Shown here piece by piece: positions 36,300-47,453 of a DNA stretch of 64,000 bases (its first letter is position 1; each line of letters starts with the position of its first letter). This DNA is from Prinsepia uniflora (Eukaryota; Streptophyta; Magnoliopsida; Rosales; Rosaceae), in assembly GCA_032719365.1 (NCBI GenBank), contig CM064871.1:59222416-59286415 (forward strand). Direction: 5' to 3'. The position numbers and the translations under genes were made by a program. Under the pieces are notes generated by a model. It was not told where the DNA came from. It saw only the letters and a list, made by a program, of their open reading frames with translations, and searched no databases.

Positions 36300-39284
36300 T
36301 GTAACGACCCGTCCTGTAAATCGGGATTAGATTAGTGGTTGTTGACGGATTAGTGAAGTTAATTGGTGATTAGTTAGATGTGTTCAGACGAATGGTGCGA
36401 AATGACGATTCTGCCCTTAGAATTAGGTAAATAGTTGACTTTTAGTTCAGACAGTCAAATGAACTTTAACCAAGGACTGTGACGTAGTTCGGGATGTCAC
36501 GAGTTCATAGATAGGTGACACGTCCGATTCCGACATTCAAGGGAAAAGTTATGACGTTCGGAAGTTTGAGGGTACTTTGGTAATTTTGGTGGAATATGGG
36601 CAAATGGTTGACTTTTTGGACGACAAGTCACTTTCACGTATTTCGAGGACCACTAGGAAGGTCTCGAGTCCCTGATTCCAACGACAGGCGGCATGTATCA
36701 TTTGGAGTTCGGGAAATAGAGTTACGGGTTAGGGATTACGAAGGGCAAAATGGTAATTTGTCCTTAAGAGGCTTTCTGGATATTTCCTGCATTAGGATTT
36801 GTGCCCACTCAGAGATGGACACTTGGCTGCATAAGGTGTGTGTGACCACCAGGTTTTGGACACCTGGCTGGGTCTGGATGGTGGTAGAACCACCTCCTTC
36901 GTTCAATTTAAATGGTTTACGGTATGGTTTAAGGTGGGAACAGAGGAAAACAGAGAGGAGATGAGAGTATGAGGCTAGCTTTTTAAATCCTCAACCTGAG
37001 ATGAGAGTTGTGAGAGTGAAGGAGAGTGACAGAGCAGACGGTGAGATGGTGCTGGTGCTGTCACAAGGGCCACCGTGGGCGGTGGTTTTCGAATTCGAGA
37101 AACAGAGAGGGAAGTGTGATTTTAACTCCAATCTCCCCCAATTCTCATCAATTGCATATGTTTTGTGAAAAAAAAATGATAAAGAAGCTGAGAGGAACTC
37201 AGCAGACTTAAAGGCACGGTTCGAGAAGGATGGTAAGGTAAGTTACCCGTGAGCTTCGATTTTGAATTAAAACTGGTGAAGTTGTTTTCATGCTTCTTAC
37301 GGTGTTTGGGTTTTTGGAATGTCTTTTGGAGGTTAAAACAAAGCTAATAAGCTTGGAAGGAGGGAAAATGGTGGTCGAACTCGCAAGAACGGAGAAGAAA
37401 GAAATTGATTTGTGTTTCTCGAGTTGGAAGGTAACACACATATCCCAAGTTCTTGTTTTGATCATGTAGATGCATAGGAAAGAGATGGACGAACCTAATA
37501 GACTAAAAACAAATGACAACGAACCAGAATTGGACGGTTTAAGACGTTGGACCGCATTCACCGGTTCGGCTGGACCGGGTTGAACCGAACCGATTTGGAC
37601 CCAGTTCGGCGTGAGGTTGAAGATGACCTGCTGAGGAGCGTGAGGCCCACGTTCAGTCCCTTTGGGAGGTACGTGGGGGCGTGTCGCATGCCTTTTGAGG
37701 ATGATTCCAACACAATTTTTAAAGTATTCGATGTAACGAACATTTTGGCACTGGTTTCAAGTCGATCAGACATCGTCTCGATAGGTTTCGGGATGATCGA
37801 AGGTTTTAGGACTCGTTTAAAAATAGTTAAAAATTCGGAAAAATTACGGGGCTTTAGTAAAAGCTTAATGAACTAGTTAGTGACCTTATTATGGGATTTG
37901 GATAGGTTCGGGAAAGTCGGTGATAGCGGATTAGCCGGGAAAGCATAAGTGCACGCTTATCGAGGCAACGGTGCAATGGTCTGTGAGTGGACTTTGCTTT
38001 CAAACTTATGATGCATGCATATATGTTTTTATATGTTTTCTATACGTGATTCTATGATTTGATTTATGATCTTGATAGTTTACATTTTTACACGAATTTC
38101 GAGGTATTTACGGAATTTTACGTTTTATGAGTTTTTGATTTCTCTTATGATTTGATCCGGATTTTGATGATTTGACTTAAGGATTTGAAATATGATTTGA
38201 TTTCAATGATTTGAAATGGATTTCGGAAAAGTGATTTCGGGCTTGGAGTCCTGTTCATGTGATTTCGGTTTTGGAACTGGATTTTGGAAACGATGTTTCG
38301 AATTTGGTTTTGAAACTTGGAAAGGAAATTCTGAATTTGAATTCGGGATGGTGGTTCCGGATGCCAGCTTACGGAATTATTGTTGCGAGTTCGGATAAGG
38401 ATTTTCGATGGTTTTCACTGTTGATTGAAAAATGGTTTTGGGTTTAAAGACCCGGAAAAAAAAACCGCTGGATCTGGTTTTGAGTTTAAAGACTCGGTTG
38501 ATTGACCGGGGGAGAGGGGGGGAGGGCCCTGGATTGATATGTTTTGAGTTTAAAGACTCGGTGTATGCTTTGAGTTTAAAGACTCGGTTATGATACCCCC
38601 CGAGGCCTGTGATTGTGTTTTGAGTTTAAAGACTCGTTGATATCCCAGGAAGGCCTGATTATTGCGCATGGTTTTTAGTTTAAAGACTTGGGCGCATTTG
38701 AGGTCCAGCAAACTCGCACGATTGATGTTTTTCACTGGTTTTCAGATGTTTTGGGCAGTGGCCCGGATGAATTGGATTTGATGAGTTTTGGGACTGAATT
38801 CTCGTACTTTGAGATCGATTTGTGATTTGAGGCTGAGGCCTAGAAGTGAATAACGGATTTGATTCGGGTTTTCAATATCAGTTTTCATTGATGGTTTTGA
38901 TATGAATGGTTTCATAACATGACTATTGATATGCATGCTTTGATTTTTGCGTGGAGGGTAAAAATGTACTTTTCTATAAACTATTTTATAAACTTATACT
39001 TTATTTTTGTCCACTCACAGTCTTTTCATGTTTTCGATACCCTCCAGGTTGTTGCGGTGCGGGCTGTTGGTCGAGAGAGACGGAGACATCACACATACGA
39101 TCCACAGTAGATTCTGTGCACTCTGGGAAGTCCGGTTGCTGTTGGACGGTCGAATCGAGAATCCCTTGTCCGACTTACGTGTCACATGGAGGTTGGACGT
39201 CAGTTTAGCCTTCGTGTCATGCGTAAATTAGACGGGAGCAGGATTTAGCCCTTAATCCCGGGGGATTAGGCGTGGGTCCTGTCA
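36300..39284 (+). mobile_element. Solo LTR (2.99 kb), TSD ATTTG
   Basis: It starts TGTAACGACCCGTCC and ends GTGGGTCCTGTCA, flanked by a perfect ATTTG duplication (36295-36299 and 39285-39289). The TGTGACGT...ATGTCACG inverted pair is at about 36480-36503. It carries a GAGTTTAAAGACTC minisatellite. The 122-residue frame at 36596-36964 is LTR sequence. Confidence 0.94.
38440..38690. repeat. GAGTTTAAAGACTC hairpin minisatellite
   Basis: About six copies of GAGTTTAAAGACTC and GGGTTTAAAGACCC, spaced unevenly by G-rich linkers, at the same relative LTR position as 33348-33556. Confidence 0.88.
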
Positions 39285-39429
39285 ATTTGTGTACTTAGAT
39301 TAAAAAAAATTATAGTTCGGATATGAATCAAAATGACCCCTATAGTTTGTTCTAATTTATTTTTTCAGAGTTATTTAAATCTATTTTATATGAAACACGA
39401 TACTTTTACCCAAAATTGATAGTTAATTT

Positions 39430-41210
39430 TTTTATGCTAAGGAAACAAACTACATAGAAAAACCGTGAGGACAACCACCACCAAGGAAATCAAATAATCA
39501 TGCTCCATGAGCACACGTCGAAAGAGAGACCTCCCAAAACATGTTATCCGGGCAATTGTGGTCAACCACGGCAAGTGCATCGGCCACAAAGTTGGTTTCT
39601 CTGTAAATAAGCTTGAAAGAGATGAACTTAAAGTTCGATAAGAGATTCTTGATACGAACAATCATGGTATGGAGGCGGCATGGAGTTGCAATGGAGCCAT
39701 TCACCGCGTCAATATGGGTCTTGGAGTCACCTTCAACATGTATGTTCTGGAAGTTAAGAGACAGGGCTTTTAAAAAAAATATCTACCAGCACATGGTCTT
39801 CAACATAAAGGACATCAGTAGAGCCAATTTTGTTGGTGGCTGCAACAATATGTAAGCCCCTCCAGTCACGAATGACATAGCCTGAGGAAGCTAAACCTTT
39901 TTGAACACAGAACCATCAAAGTTGAGCTTAACAACGATGCCGTCTGGAGCTTGCCAACAATTATTATTCAAATCTGATCTGTCCCGCCTGAATTTGTAGA
40001 AGTTTACCTTAAAGTATGAGTTTATCCAGGATCTAGCAGACATGCTAACACTTAAAGGTTTAGTTTCTTTTTTGGAGAAAATCCAGTCATTATGAGCCTT
40101 CCAAATGAGCTAACAGACAATAAGGTCATTTCCCAATTTGGAGGGTTGGCTAGGTTTATCAATAGCAGTACGAGGCCTAAGCCAATCTAGTAAGAAGGCA
40201 TTCAGTTTTCCCCCAACAAGATCATGTGAATAGTTCCAACAATCCTGAGCGAAGGGGTAATCAATAAGTAGATGATGAATGCGCAGGCTCAACCTGATAC
40301 ATGCACCAAGAACAATGAGGGGGAATATTCGGGAGGTGATGACTTAAACAATCCCTAGTACTTAACCGTTTCGAAGGTGGAGCCAAGCAAAGAACTTAGT
40401 TTTGGTTTTGTGTTGTGGGGGAGCCAAGCAAAGAACTTAGTTTTGGTTTTGTGTTGTGGGGGAGCCAAGCAAAGAACTTAGTTTTGGTTTTGTGGTGGGG
40501 GGGGGGGGGGGGGGGGGGGGGGGTTGGTTCACAGCTTCCACATCTTGTTTAGACAACGAATACCTCTGAAGAGAAGAGAAGAGTTCTAGCATCAATGTCT
40601 TTCTAAGCTAAAGAATTGTTCTATCTTATAGGACAAACACAAAAGTTAAGAACAGGCTAGAGGTATTTAGCACGAACGAGCTTTACCCACCAATTAACAG
40701 GTTGAGTTAAAATTTTCCAACCCAAGTTGACCAAAGCCGCTTTATTAAACCTGTCAATGGGGTCACACACCCAAACCAACTTTAGATTTAGGGGAACACA
40801 CATCTGTCCAACCAATATGAGGAACAATAGAATTATTTCCTCAAAATAAAGTCCTGCAAGCAGATTTAAAGAGCTGAGTAACTTTTTTAGAACAAGATAA
40901 CGCAGATAAAATATGATTAGGCATACCCATCGCACTTGAATGAATTAAAGTCGTTTTTTTTAGCTCTAGATAAAGTAGTAGTTTTCCAACCAACAAGCTT
41001 CTAGTTGAGACGCTTTAATAATTCATTGCTATTCATCGGGTCTTTCCAAAAAATAATATTATGAATGCCCAAATACTTATCAATAGTAGTCTTATATTGA
41101 ATTCCAAGAGTATTGACTATGGAAAATCTTCTAAAACTAGTGGTATTTACAGAAAAATACAATGAGAATTTATGAAAGTTAATTTGGTGACCTTAAAACA
41201 CATAGGGTTA
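39430..41210 (-). mobile_element. 5'-truncated LINE (RT tail, zinc-binding domain, RNase H)
   Basis: On the minus strand: 40657-40935 reads FNKAALVNLGWKILTQPVNW, typical of the stretch after LINE reverse transcriptase; 40110-40292 reads HHLLIDYPFAQDCWNY, the zinc-binding RVT-associated domain; 39498-39704 reads YRETNFVADALAVVDHN, an RNase H end. Frames are broken. The 5' half is missing. A tandem repeat with a G-run interrupts it at 40381-40522. Confidence 0.82.
40381..40522. repeat. 41-bp triplication ending in poly(G)
   Basis: Units start at 40381, 40422 and 40463 (AGCCAAGCAAAGAACTTAG, then TTTTGGTTTTGTGTTGTGG and G's). The third runs into about 26 G (40497-40522). The first two units are identical, so expansion is recent or an assembly artefact. 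Confidence 0.92.
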
Positions 41211-42660
41211 GATTGTCTTTTTCTCTTCTATTTTCTGCTATCTATGTTTGAATCTAGGATGGAAAATATATAATCTATATAATATACGTCACCTTGTTGT
41301 ATATCTCATATTCTCATATATGTATATATCTAATTCTTCCAAATATATTACTATTATGTGTACATGTTTGGTGATCAAAGTCGTTAGACTTGAATTCCAA
41401 ATCCCTCTGCGATGACTCATAAGTCATAAGTCATCAAACATGGACGGGCATGTACACATACCAATAGCAGCACCCTTTATTTGCCGGTTCAACTTCAACT
41501 CATGAGACTCAAGACTCTATTTAATTTAAACACGTGGACAAATGAATTTCCCTCGTTGCCTCCTCCTCTTCTTATTTTATTATTTCTGTTTGAATTCAAC
41601 TTTTCTTATTTTGCAGTTTTTTCAATTTTACCCTCTTTTTAGTTAAGTTTTCTAATTTTTATTCTAAAATATCAACAAGAGTATATGGATATACACCATA
41701 TTCATTAAGAATTCAATAAGATTAATAGCACAAATCTGTAAAAAAAAAAAAAAGTGATATAGTTAGGTTGGAGAACTAACTAAAACAATAAAATTAAAAT
41801 ACACTTGTATTCCACATATAATGTAATTACATCAGGTAAAACAACTGCGATTTATTTTTTTACTTTTCATTTTTTTATTTTAAATATCAATTAATTTCGA
41901 AAAAAATATAAATTATATGCTTATTATGTCTGTAATATTTAGAAGCTACCAAGTACCAACTAAAAGGAAAATAGGAAAAAAAAATGTATGTTTTCTGTAA
42001 AATTCAGTGTATCGTTTAATTGTTAGGTTGTATTTTTTTTTTTAAGAAGTATTAGTTTGTATTTAAAACATTTTCTGTAAAATTCAGCGAATATATAAAT
42101 TTCCTTTTGTCTGAAAAAAAAAGTACACTGCATCTATTTAACTTAGATTATATACTGTATCAAAGAAATATTTTATATACACCCGCACAAATACAGTGCA
42201 ATGTACCAATATACGAATCACATAGTAATTATTTTTTCATATAGAATCCAATAAATAAATCATACTATCTGAGAAAAAAATATATCAAAAAATAATAATT
42301 AATTGAACCCTAAAATTAGAATTTTGGTCATACCAATTAGCACGTACTTGGTCATGTTTTGATTAATACACATAAAAAAGTAAAATAATATATTACAAAA
42401 ACATAAAATTTTGACCATTAATTATTTAAAATTTTCGAAATATGTTAAATTAAAGTAGAATACCGTTAGTTTTAAGCAAGAAACTCATATAATTCTTATT
42501 ATGAAGGAACAATTTAAATGATAAAAGAATGATCAGAGGATCGATCCAAACAGAAAAAGATAAGGAGAAATAATAAAAATTAGAGGGCACATGAACAGAT
42601 TCAAAGTCTTATCCATACAGCAGGCTCCACATTCCATTTTCGTTGGCTTGTCCACTGCCT
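41211..42660. other. AT-rich region upstream of the F-box gene
   Basis: No ORF of note. It is dominated by poly(A) and poly(T) tracts and holds the distal promoter of the downstream gene. Related TTCTGTAAAATTCAG words near 41992 and 42071 suggest a small duplicated segment. Confidence 0.5.
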
Positions 42661-42666
42661 CCCTCC

Positions 42667-42675
42667 ATATAAATA
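42667..42675 (+). promoter_or_regulatory. TATA box of the F-box gene
   Basis: ATATAAATA lies 77 bp before the ATG at 42744, a normal plant spacing. The leader would be short and CA-rich. Confidence 0.75.
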
Positions 42676-42743
42676 TCCCGCCTCACACAAAACCTCTCAC
42701 ACTCAAATAATCGAATTCCTCATCATTACATATATAATTAGCG

Positions 42744-43916
42744 ATGGCTAAAGTTCAGAGGCACGCCACCGCCGCCGTCTCCAAGAAGCTTCTCGAAGGT
42801 CAAGAAGCACCGCTTTACGGAGACATTTTGGAGGCAATCCTCTCCCGCGTGCCTCTCCTCCACCTCCTCCCCGCCTGCCACGTGTCCAAGTCCTGGAACC
42901 GCGCCGTCTCCTCCTCCGTCGTCCGCCACTTCCACCGCAACATCAAGCCCTGGCTCATTCTCCACACTCAGAACACCCGGTCCCCCTACCACTACGAGAC
43001 CACCGCACGTGCCTATGACCCTGCCTCGCACGTATGGGTCGACATTCATTCACCACCGCCCATCAGGCCCATCTCCACCCTCCGATCCTCCCACTCCTCA
43101 TTCCTCTACATGCTCTCACCCTCCAAATTCTCCTTCTCAATCGACCCCCTCCACCACACGTGGCACCACGTGGAACCCCCAATCGTCTGGCGGACGGACC
43201 CGATTGTCGCGCTTGTGGGCCACCAAGTCATCGTCGCTGGCGGCACGTGCGACTACGAGGACGACCCCCTCGCTGTTGAAATCTATGACATACATGCTCG
43301 CGCGTGGGACAAGTGCGATTCCATGCCAGCCTTCCTTAAAGATTCTGCGGCCTCCACGTGGCTCTCGGTCGCCGTCGACAAGACCAAAATGTACGTGATG
43401 GAGAAAAGTTCGGGCCTGACGTACTCCTTCGATCCGGATTCCAAGACGTGGTTTGGGCCGTACGATCTCCGCCCCAATGGAAGTGTGTTTCACTCCGTCA
43501 TTGGTTTCACCGACGACGGCCGTTTAATTTTGGTTGGCGGGGAGGGAAGCGCGGAGGATTTAGAAGGGGTGAAATTATGGGAAATTAACTGCATGTCGTT
43601 TGAGCGGAAGGAGATGGTGTTGGTTGGGGAGATGCCGGAGGCCATGGTGGAGAAGCTGAAAGGGGACAGCGGGTGCGTGGCGGCGATGGGGATGAGCTGT
43701 ATGGGGAATTTGGTGTGCCTGCATAACCCTTGGGAACCGAGAGAGTTGATCCTCTACGAGCGTGTGGATAGGGGGTGTAGGTGGGAGAGCGTACAGAATA
43801 TTGCTGCTGCGAACGACGGGGCTGGAATGATGCAGAGGTTGGTGGTGACGTGTTCCAATGTGGGCATGCCTGACTTGCATAAAGCCGTGCAAGTTGGAGC
43901 ACTCAGGATTCTCTGA
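42744..43916 (+). CDS. F-box/kelch-repeat protein, At1g23390-like (390 aa, intronless)
   Basis: Such proteins are substrate receptors of SCF ubiquitin ligases: the F-box binds SKP1/ASK and the kelch blades bind the target. The F-box is at about residues 23-62 (LYGDILEAILSRVPLLHLLP, then HVSKSWNRAVSSS). Kelch-like blades follow: about 150-200 (VALVGHQVIVAGG, AVEIYDIHARAWDKC), about 205-245 (YVMEKSSGLTYSFDPDSKTW) and about 255-300 (DGRLILVGGEG, LWEIN). Pattern and length match the plant At1g23390 clade, which includes KFB-CHS, reported to target chalcone synthase and restrain flavonoid synthesis; that role here is inference. The ORF is complete, GC-rich compared with its flanks and has no intron. 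Start chosen as the first ATG after the TATA box. Confidence 0.93.
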   Translation: MAKVQRHATAAVSKKLLEGQEAPLYGDILEAILSRVPLLHLLPACHVSKSWNRAVSSSVVRHFHRNIKPWLILHTQNTRSPYHYETTARAYDPASHVWVDIHSPPPIRPISTLRSSHSSFLYMLSPSKFSFSIDPLHHTWHHVEPPIVWRTDPIVALVGHQVIVAGGTCDYEDDPLAVEIYDIHARAWDKCDSMPAFLKDSAASTWLSVAVDKTKMYVMEKSSGLTYSFDPDSKTWFGPYDLRPNGSVFHSVIGFTDDGRLILVGGEGSAEDLEGVKLWEINCMSFERKEMVLVGEMPEAMVEKLKGDSGCVAAMGMSCMGNLVCLHNPWEPRELILYERVDRGCRWESVQNIAAANDGAGMMQRLVVTCSNVGMPDLHKAVQVGALRIL

Positions 43917-44345
43917 AACTAGCGTTATCACTATTCATACTGCTGTCATTGGCTGCTCCAAAATTAATTAATTAACTCTACAATATTGTTTGAAAAATTA
44001 TCACAACTAGCCTCACCGCATGCTCTTCTGCATCTGCAGCATTTCGTCTGCAGAGACATTTCGTCGCAATAGGCGCGTGACAAAAATTTATATTTGGCTT
44101 CTTGTTTATTGAGTGAATTTATTTTTTCAAGTTGCTTCCAATTTACTTTTTTTAAAAAAATTTTAAATTATCTAGATTCTACTTTGAAGTAAATATTAGT
44201 CATGTATAATACATAAATATTAGTCATGTATAATACATAAAAATGTATTGTACGTTATGAAAAAAAATGAGCTTATTGTCTTCGTAACTTGTAGTGCTCT
44301 TCTATGACTCCATTAGCTAGAAAAATAACTCAAGAGTCAACATCG
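43917..44345. other. F-box gene 3' flank
   Basis: AT-rich with a short direct duplication (AAATATTAGTCATGTATAATACAT, twice, at about 44190-44240, written here as one unit shortened: ATTAGTCATGTATAATACAT). No gene is seen. Confidence 0.5.
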
Positions 44346-44420
44346 ATGAAGGCTTATGATCAGGTGAAATGATGTTTCTTGGAAGTAGTTCTGCTGCGAA
44401 TGGGGTTTAATGCTAGCTAG
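44346..44420 (+). pseudogene. LINE reverse-transcriptase scrap
   Basis: The frame reads MKAYDQVK, a stop, then CFLEVVLLRMGFN, matching the plant LINE motif around KAYDRVEW...FL...LLRMGF. Only this short piece survives. Confidence 0.55.
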
Positions 44421-44460
44421 GGAGTGACTGGGCTCAAGCTTAGGTTGGAAGGGTTATAGT

Positions 44461-45095
44461 CAGAGACGGGGCACAGTAGAGCGTTGGGGGCTGTAGCCCA
44501 TCCCACTTAAATGATACCCATTAAAAATAACCCTATTCAATTATAAAAAATAAAAATAAAAAGTAGTTTGAATTATAAAAGTAAAACTGCAGGTTGCAAC
44601 ACTCTCTCCCTCACAACTCTCACACTCACGGGAAAGAAGAAAAAAACTCAAGAAAAAAGGTATGCTGCAGCACTCCCATTTTAATTCTTTTTTTCTTTAA
44701 GCTTTATCCATCATTTTAATTCAATTTTTCTTCAAGCCTTATTCAAAACATAAAGTATTACTCTCTAATTTTAATTTTAAATCTAAATTGAATGTAGGGT
44801 TTTGGTTTGGGAATATAAGGATTAGAGATTTTTTTAGGTTTGATAATTTGAAATTTGAATGTTGAAATTGGGCTTTATGTAGGAGTAATTTAGACATTGA
44901 CTAATTGGACTTTTACTATCAAACTTTTATTTACGTATGTACGTAGATGCATTTAAGGGTAAGACTTATTACGTCCCCCTGATTAGGTGTATCCTTTTAT
45001 GTTTATTAATGAAGTTCACTTGTACCGTGGAGTTTCTTCAAAATTTAGTATATAAATTTAGCCCATCCGAAATTTAGAGTCAGGAACCGTCACTG
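44461..45095. mobile_element. Small hAT-like non-autonomous element
   Basis: The ends CAGAGACGG and CCGTCACTG are inverted with one mismatch. Flanks GTTATAGT (44453-44460) and TTTATAGT (45096-45103) match at 7 of 8 bases, as expected for hAT. The 635-bp interior is AT-rich and non-coding. Confidence 0.65.
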
Positions 45096-45103
45096 TTTAT
45101 AGT

Positions 45104-45495
45104 CCATCCCACCCAAGTTTACTCTCTTACATATTTATGAACTAGCTCATCCTAATATAGTCAATTTTAGTTTTATTTATAGCCTAATTTGAAGTTTAAA
45201 AAACAAAAACAAAAAACAAAAAACAAAAAAAGCTGCAGCAGCCCAACCCTAATATCAATATTTTTATAGCCCATTTTAGTTTTATTATGTAGCCAATTTC
45301 AATTTCATTTTCATTTGTAACTCAATTTGAAGTTAAAAAACACCAAAAAAAAAATGCAGCAACCCATTTTAATTTTATACATATTGAAGTTAATAAGGGG
45401 AGCTTATCCCACGAGTAGATTGCAACCAGCAGCGAAAAAAAGCTTCATCCATATTTCTTTTTCTTCTTCTTCTTCAAATCCATCTCACCATTTTT
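45104..45495. repeat. Diverged tandem segment with A-rich linkers
   Basis: Two to three copies of a block of about 120 bp (CCTAATAT, ATTTTAGTTTTATT, TTTGAAGTT, then AAAAAACAAAAA and GCAGCA) run up to the reverse LTR. They resemble parts of the hAT-like element beside them and may be decayed copies. Confidence 0.5.
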
Positions 45496-46208
45496 TACAC
45501 GACCCATCCCAATTCCCTCGGAATTAACGCAGGATGTGCCATACTCCCGTCTGACACCACGTGCCAGACAAGAGATAACACAGCCTTTGACCTTCTCGGG
45601 GCTTCCAGATTGCGTCAGGATCTGTGGAGAAGTGTGATGTCTCGGTCTTCGCTACAGTCCGCATCCGCAATTAACCTAAAGAGTATTAAAGACCATTAAA
45701 AATTATGAGTGGACGAAATAAGTAGTTGAATAAAACACATTTCAGAAAAAACTTTTATACCCTTCACTAAAATGTATGCATGCATTCGAAAACCAATTAA
45801 CTCAAACGTTCCTCAAATCAAATCAAACATAATAAAATAGTTTATCAATCAAAACAATTTCCTTCCTCAAATCCTTAAGGTCTTAACCCAAAACGGTAAA
45901 ACCAAATGTGTGGGAACTCAGCCCAAAACCAATCACATGGGAACTCAGCCCAAAACAAAGTATGTGGGTCACAGCCCAAATCCTTTAATACCAAACAACC
46001 AATCCAGTGAAATACAATTTACCAATCCTTGGCATCCCAGATGCCTGACATCGCAAATGTCATAATGACGGTCTAAGGCTACGCGTGCCCCTCGGTCTCA
46101 AGTCCGAGTGTCAAGACCCGACCCTCCTCGGTCAAGGTCCGACTCATCTAGCACCATATTGTCTGCTTTGGGCCTCGGCCTCACAGTTTTTTTTTTTCGG
46201 GAGCTCAT

Positions 46209-46272
46209 GGTGCAACTTCCCAGGGGGTCACCCCTCATGGAATTGCACCAGCCACAACTCGCTTAACTTTGG
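46209..46272 (-). promoter_or_regulatory. 5S rRNA-like Pol III promoter block (left Cassandra LTR)
   Basis: On the minus strand AAGTTAAGCGAGTTG resembles 5S box A, and GGGGTGACCCCCTGGGAAGT resembles 5S box C (GGTGACCTCCTGGGAAGT). Order and spacing match 5S DNA. Confidence 0.82.
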
Positions 46273-46601
46273 GATTCCAATCCCCCCCAAAACCACTTGA
46301 GCTCCCAAAAGGCATAGTGCTAGAAAGGTGTGTGCCTACACCTTTAAGGCACACCACCATCCTCTCCTAAACCATTCCCCCTCGCAGGAATGTGGGGTTG
46401 TTCACCGTTCCCTCCAGGACACGGGTCTTACAATCCACTCCCCTTAGGGCCCAGCGTCCTCGCTGGCACACTTCTCGGTCGGGGTCTAGCTCTAATACTA
46501 AATTGTCAGGACCCGAACCTCCTCGGTCAAGACCCGACTTATCTAGCACCATATTGTCCGCTTTGGGCCTCGCCCTCACGGTTTTGTTTTCGGGAGCTCA
46601 T

Positions 46602-46665
46602 AGTGCAACTTCCCAGGGGGTCTCCCATCATGGAATTGCACCAGCCTCAACTCGCTTAACTTTGG
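46602..46665 (-). promoter_or_regulatory. 5S rRNA-like Pol III promoter block (right Cassandra LTR)
   Basis: The same block as in the left LTR, here reading GGGAGACCCCCTGGGAAGT at box C and AAGTTAAGCGAGTTGAGGC at box A. It differs from the left copy at a few bases. Confidence 0.82.
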
Positions 46666-47276
46666 GGTTCCAATCCCCCCCAAATCCACTTGAGCTCCCA
46701 AAAGGCCTAGTGCTAGATAGGTGTGTGCCTACACCTTTACGGCTCACCACCATCCTCTCCCAGACCATTCCCCCTTGCAGGAATGTGGGATTGTTCACCG
46801 TTCCCTCCAGGACACGGGTCTTACACCGAGTCTCTCCAAGGTCCACCCAGGTTAATGACTGTAACACCCCGGAAATTCGAGGATTTCAATATTGTAATTT
46901 AATGTGTGATTTGACGCTTTTACCCTTGTGATTGGTATGGCCAAATTGTTGACTTTTTGATTGATGAATTAAACGGACTTTGACCTATGACCGTGACGTA
47001 GTTTGGGATGTCACGAGTTCATAGACAGGTGGCACGTCCAATTCGGACGATCAGGGAGAAAGTTATGACTATCGGAAGTTCAGAGGTATTACCGTACTCA
47101 GTTGACTCAAGGACCGTTAGGTAGCTCTCGACGTCCTGAATCCGTAGACAGGCGGCACGCCGAAATCGGACTCCGTACGAGGAAGTTATGGTCAGAAACG
47201 TGAAATCGGGAGGTTCGTGTCTCAGTTTTCGTGTCGAATATTTTATTCTGGAAATCTGATTGGAAGACACCTAGAT

Positions 47277-47294
47277 GAGTGACAAGTGTCACTC
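47277..47294. promoter_or_regulatory. LTR palindrome GAGTGACA-AG-TGTCACTC
   Basis: Inverted repeat with 8-bp arms here and 12-bp arms in other copies (454-479, 7532-7557, 27695-27721). It recurs at the same relative place in the LTRs, so it may bind a dimeric factor. Confidence 0.65.
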
Positions 47295-47400
47295 ACCCAT
47301 TGGCTAGATTGGATCAGATCCACTATGGGATTAAATAGCATTAAAATCCACTTTTGATCTCAGCCATTGATTTGAAGTATCCCAGATCTAATCTGAACCA

Positions 47401-47422
47401 TTGATCTCATCCTTGAGATCAA
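47401..47422. promoter_or_regulatory. Inverted repeat before the TATA-like box
   Basis: TTGATCTCA and TGAGATCAA are 9-bp arms around a 4-bp loop, ending 31 bp before CTTTATATTT. The 3' LTR keeps it at 54816-54837. Confidence 0.5.
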
Positions 47423-47453
47423 ATCTGGACCGTCCGTTTCCTTTCCCTCCATT

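Larger units (their letters stand above)
46109..46825 (-). mobile_element. Cassandra-type TRIM with 5S-like LTRs, TSD CCGAG
   Basis: The 717-bp element has LTRs 46109-46432 (324 bp) and 46504-46825 (322 bp) around a 71-bp centre. On the minus strand it starts TGTAAGACCCGTGTCC and ends GGGTCTTGACA (left LTR) or GGTCCTGACA (right LTR). CCGAG is duplicated at 46104-46108 and 46826-46830. The centre has a primer site (TTTAGTATTAGAGC, 46489-46502) and a purine tract (CTAAGGGGAGTGGAT). Each LTR holds a block like 5S rRNA boxes A and C, which defines Cassandra. It encodes nothing and must rely on foreign enzymes. Confidence 0.9.

Noticed and set aside
36596..36964. 122-codon ORF
   Set aside because: Falls inside the solo LTR 36300-39284 and equivalent LTRs do not keep the frame.
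43009..43398. 129-codon ORF and several antisense ORFs within the F-box gene
   Set aside because: Shadows of the GC-rich coding strand of the 390-residue F-box/kelch gene.
46209..46272. 5S rRNA gene
   Set aside because: Only promoter-like parts of 5S are present, in both LTRs of a Cassandra element, not a full 5S gene.
46392..46931. 179-codon plus-strand ORF
   Set aside because: Runs antisense through the Cassandra LTRs and across the chromovirus boundary, so it was created by insertions.
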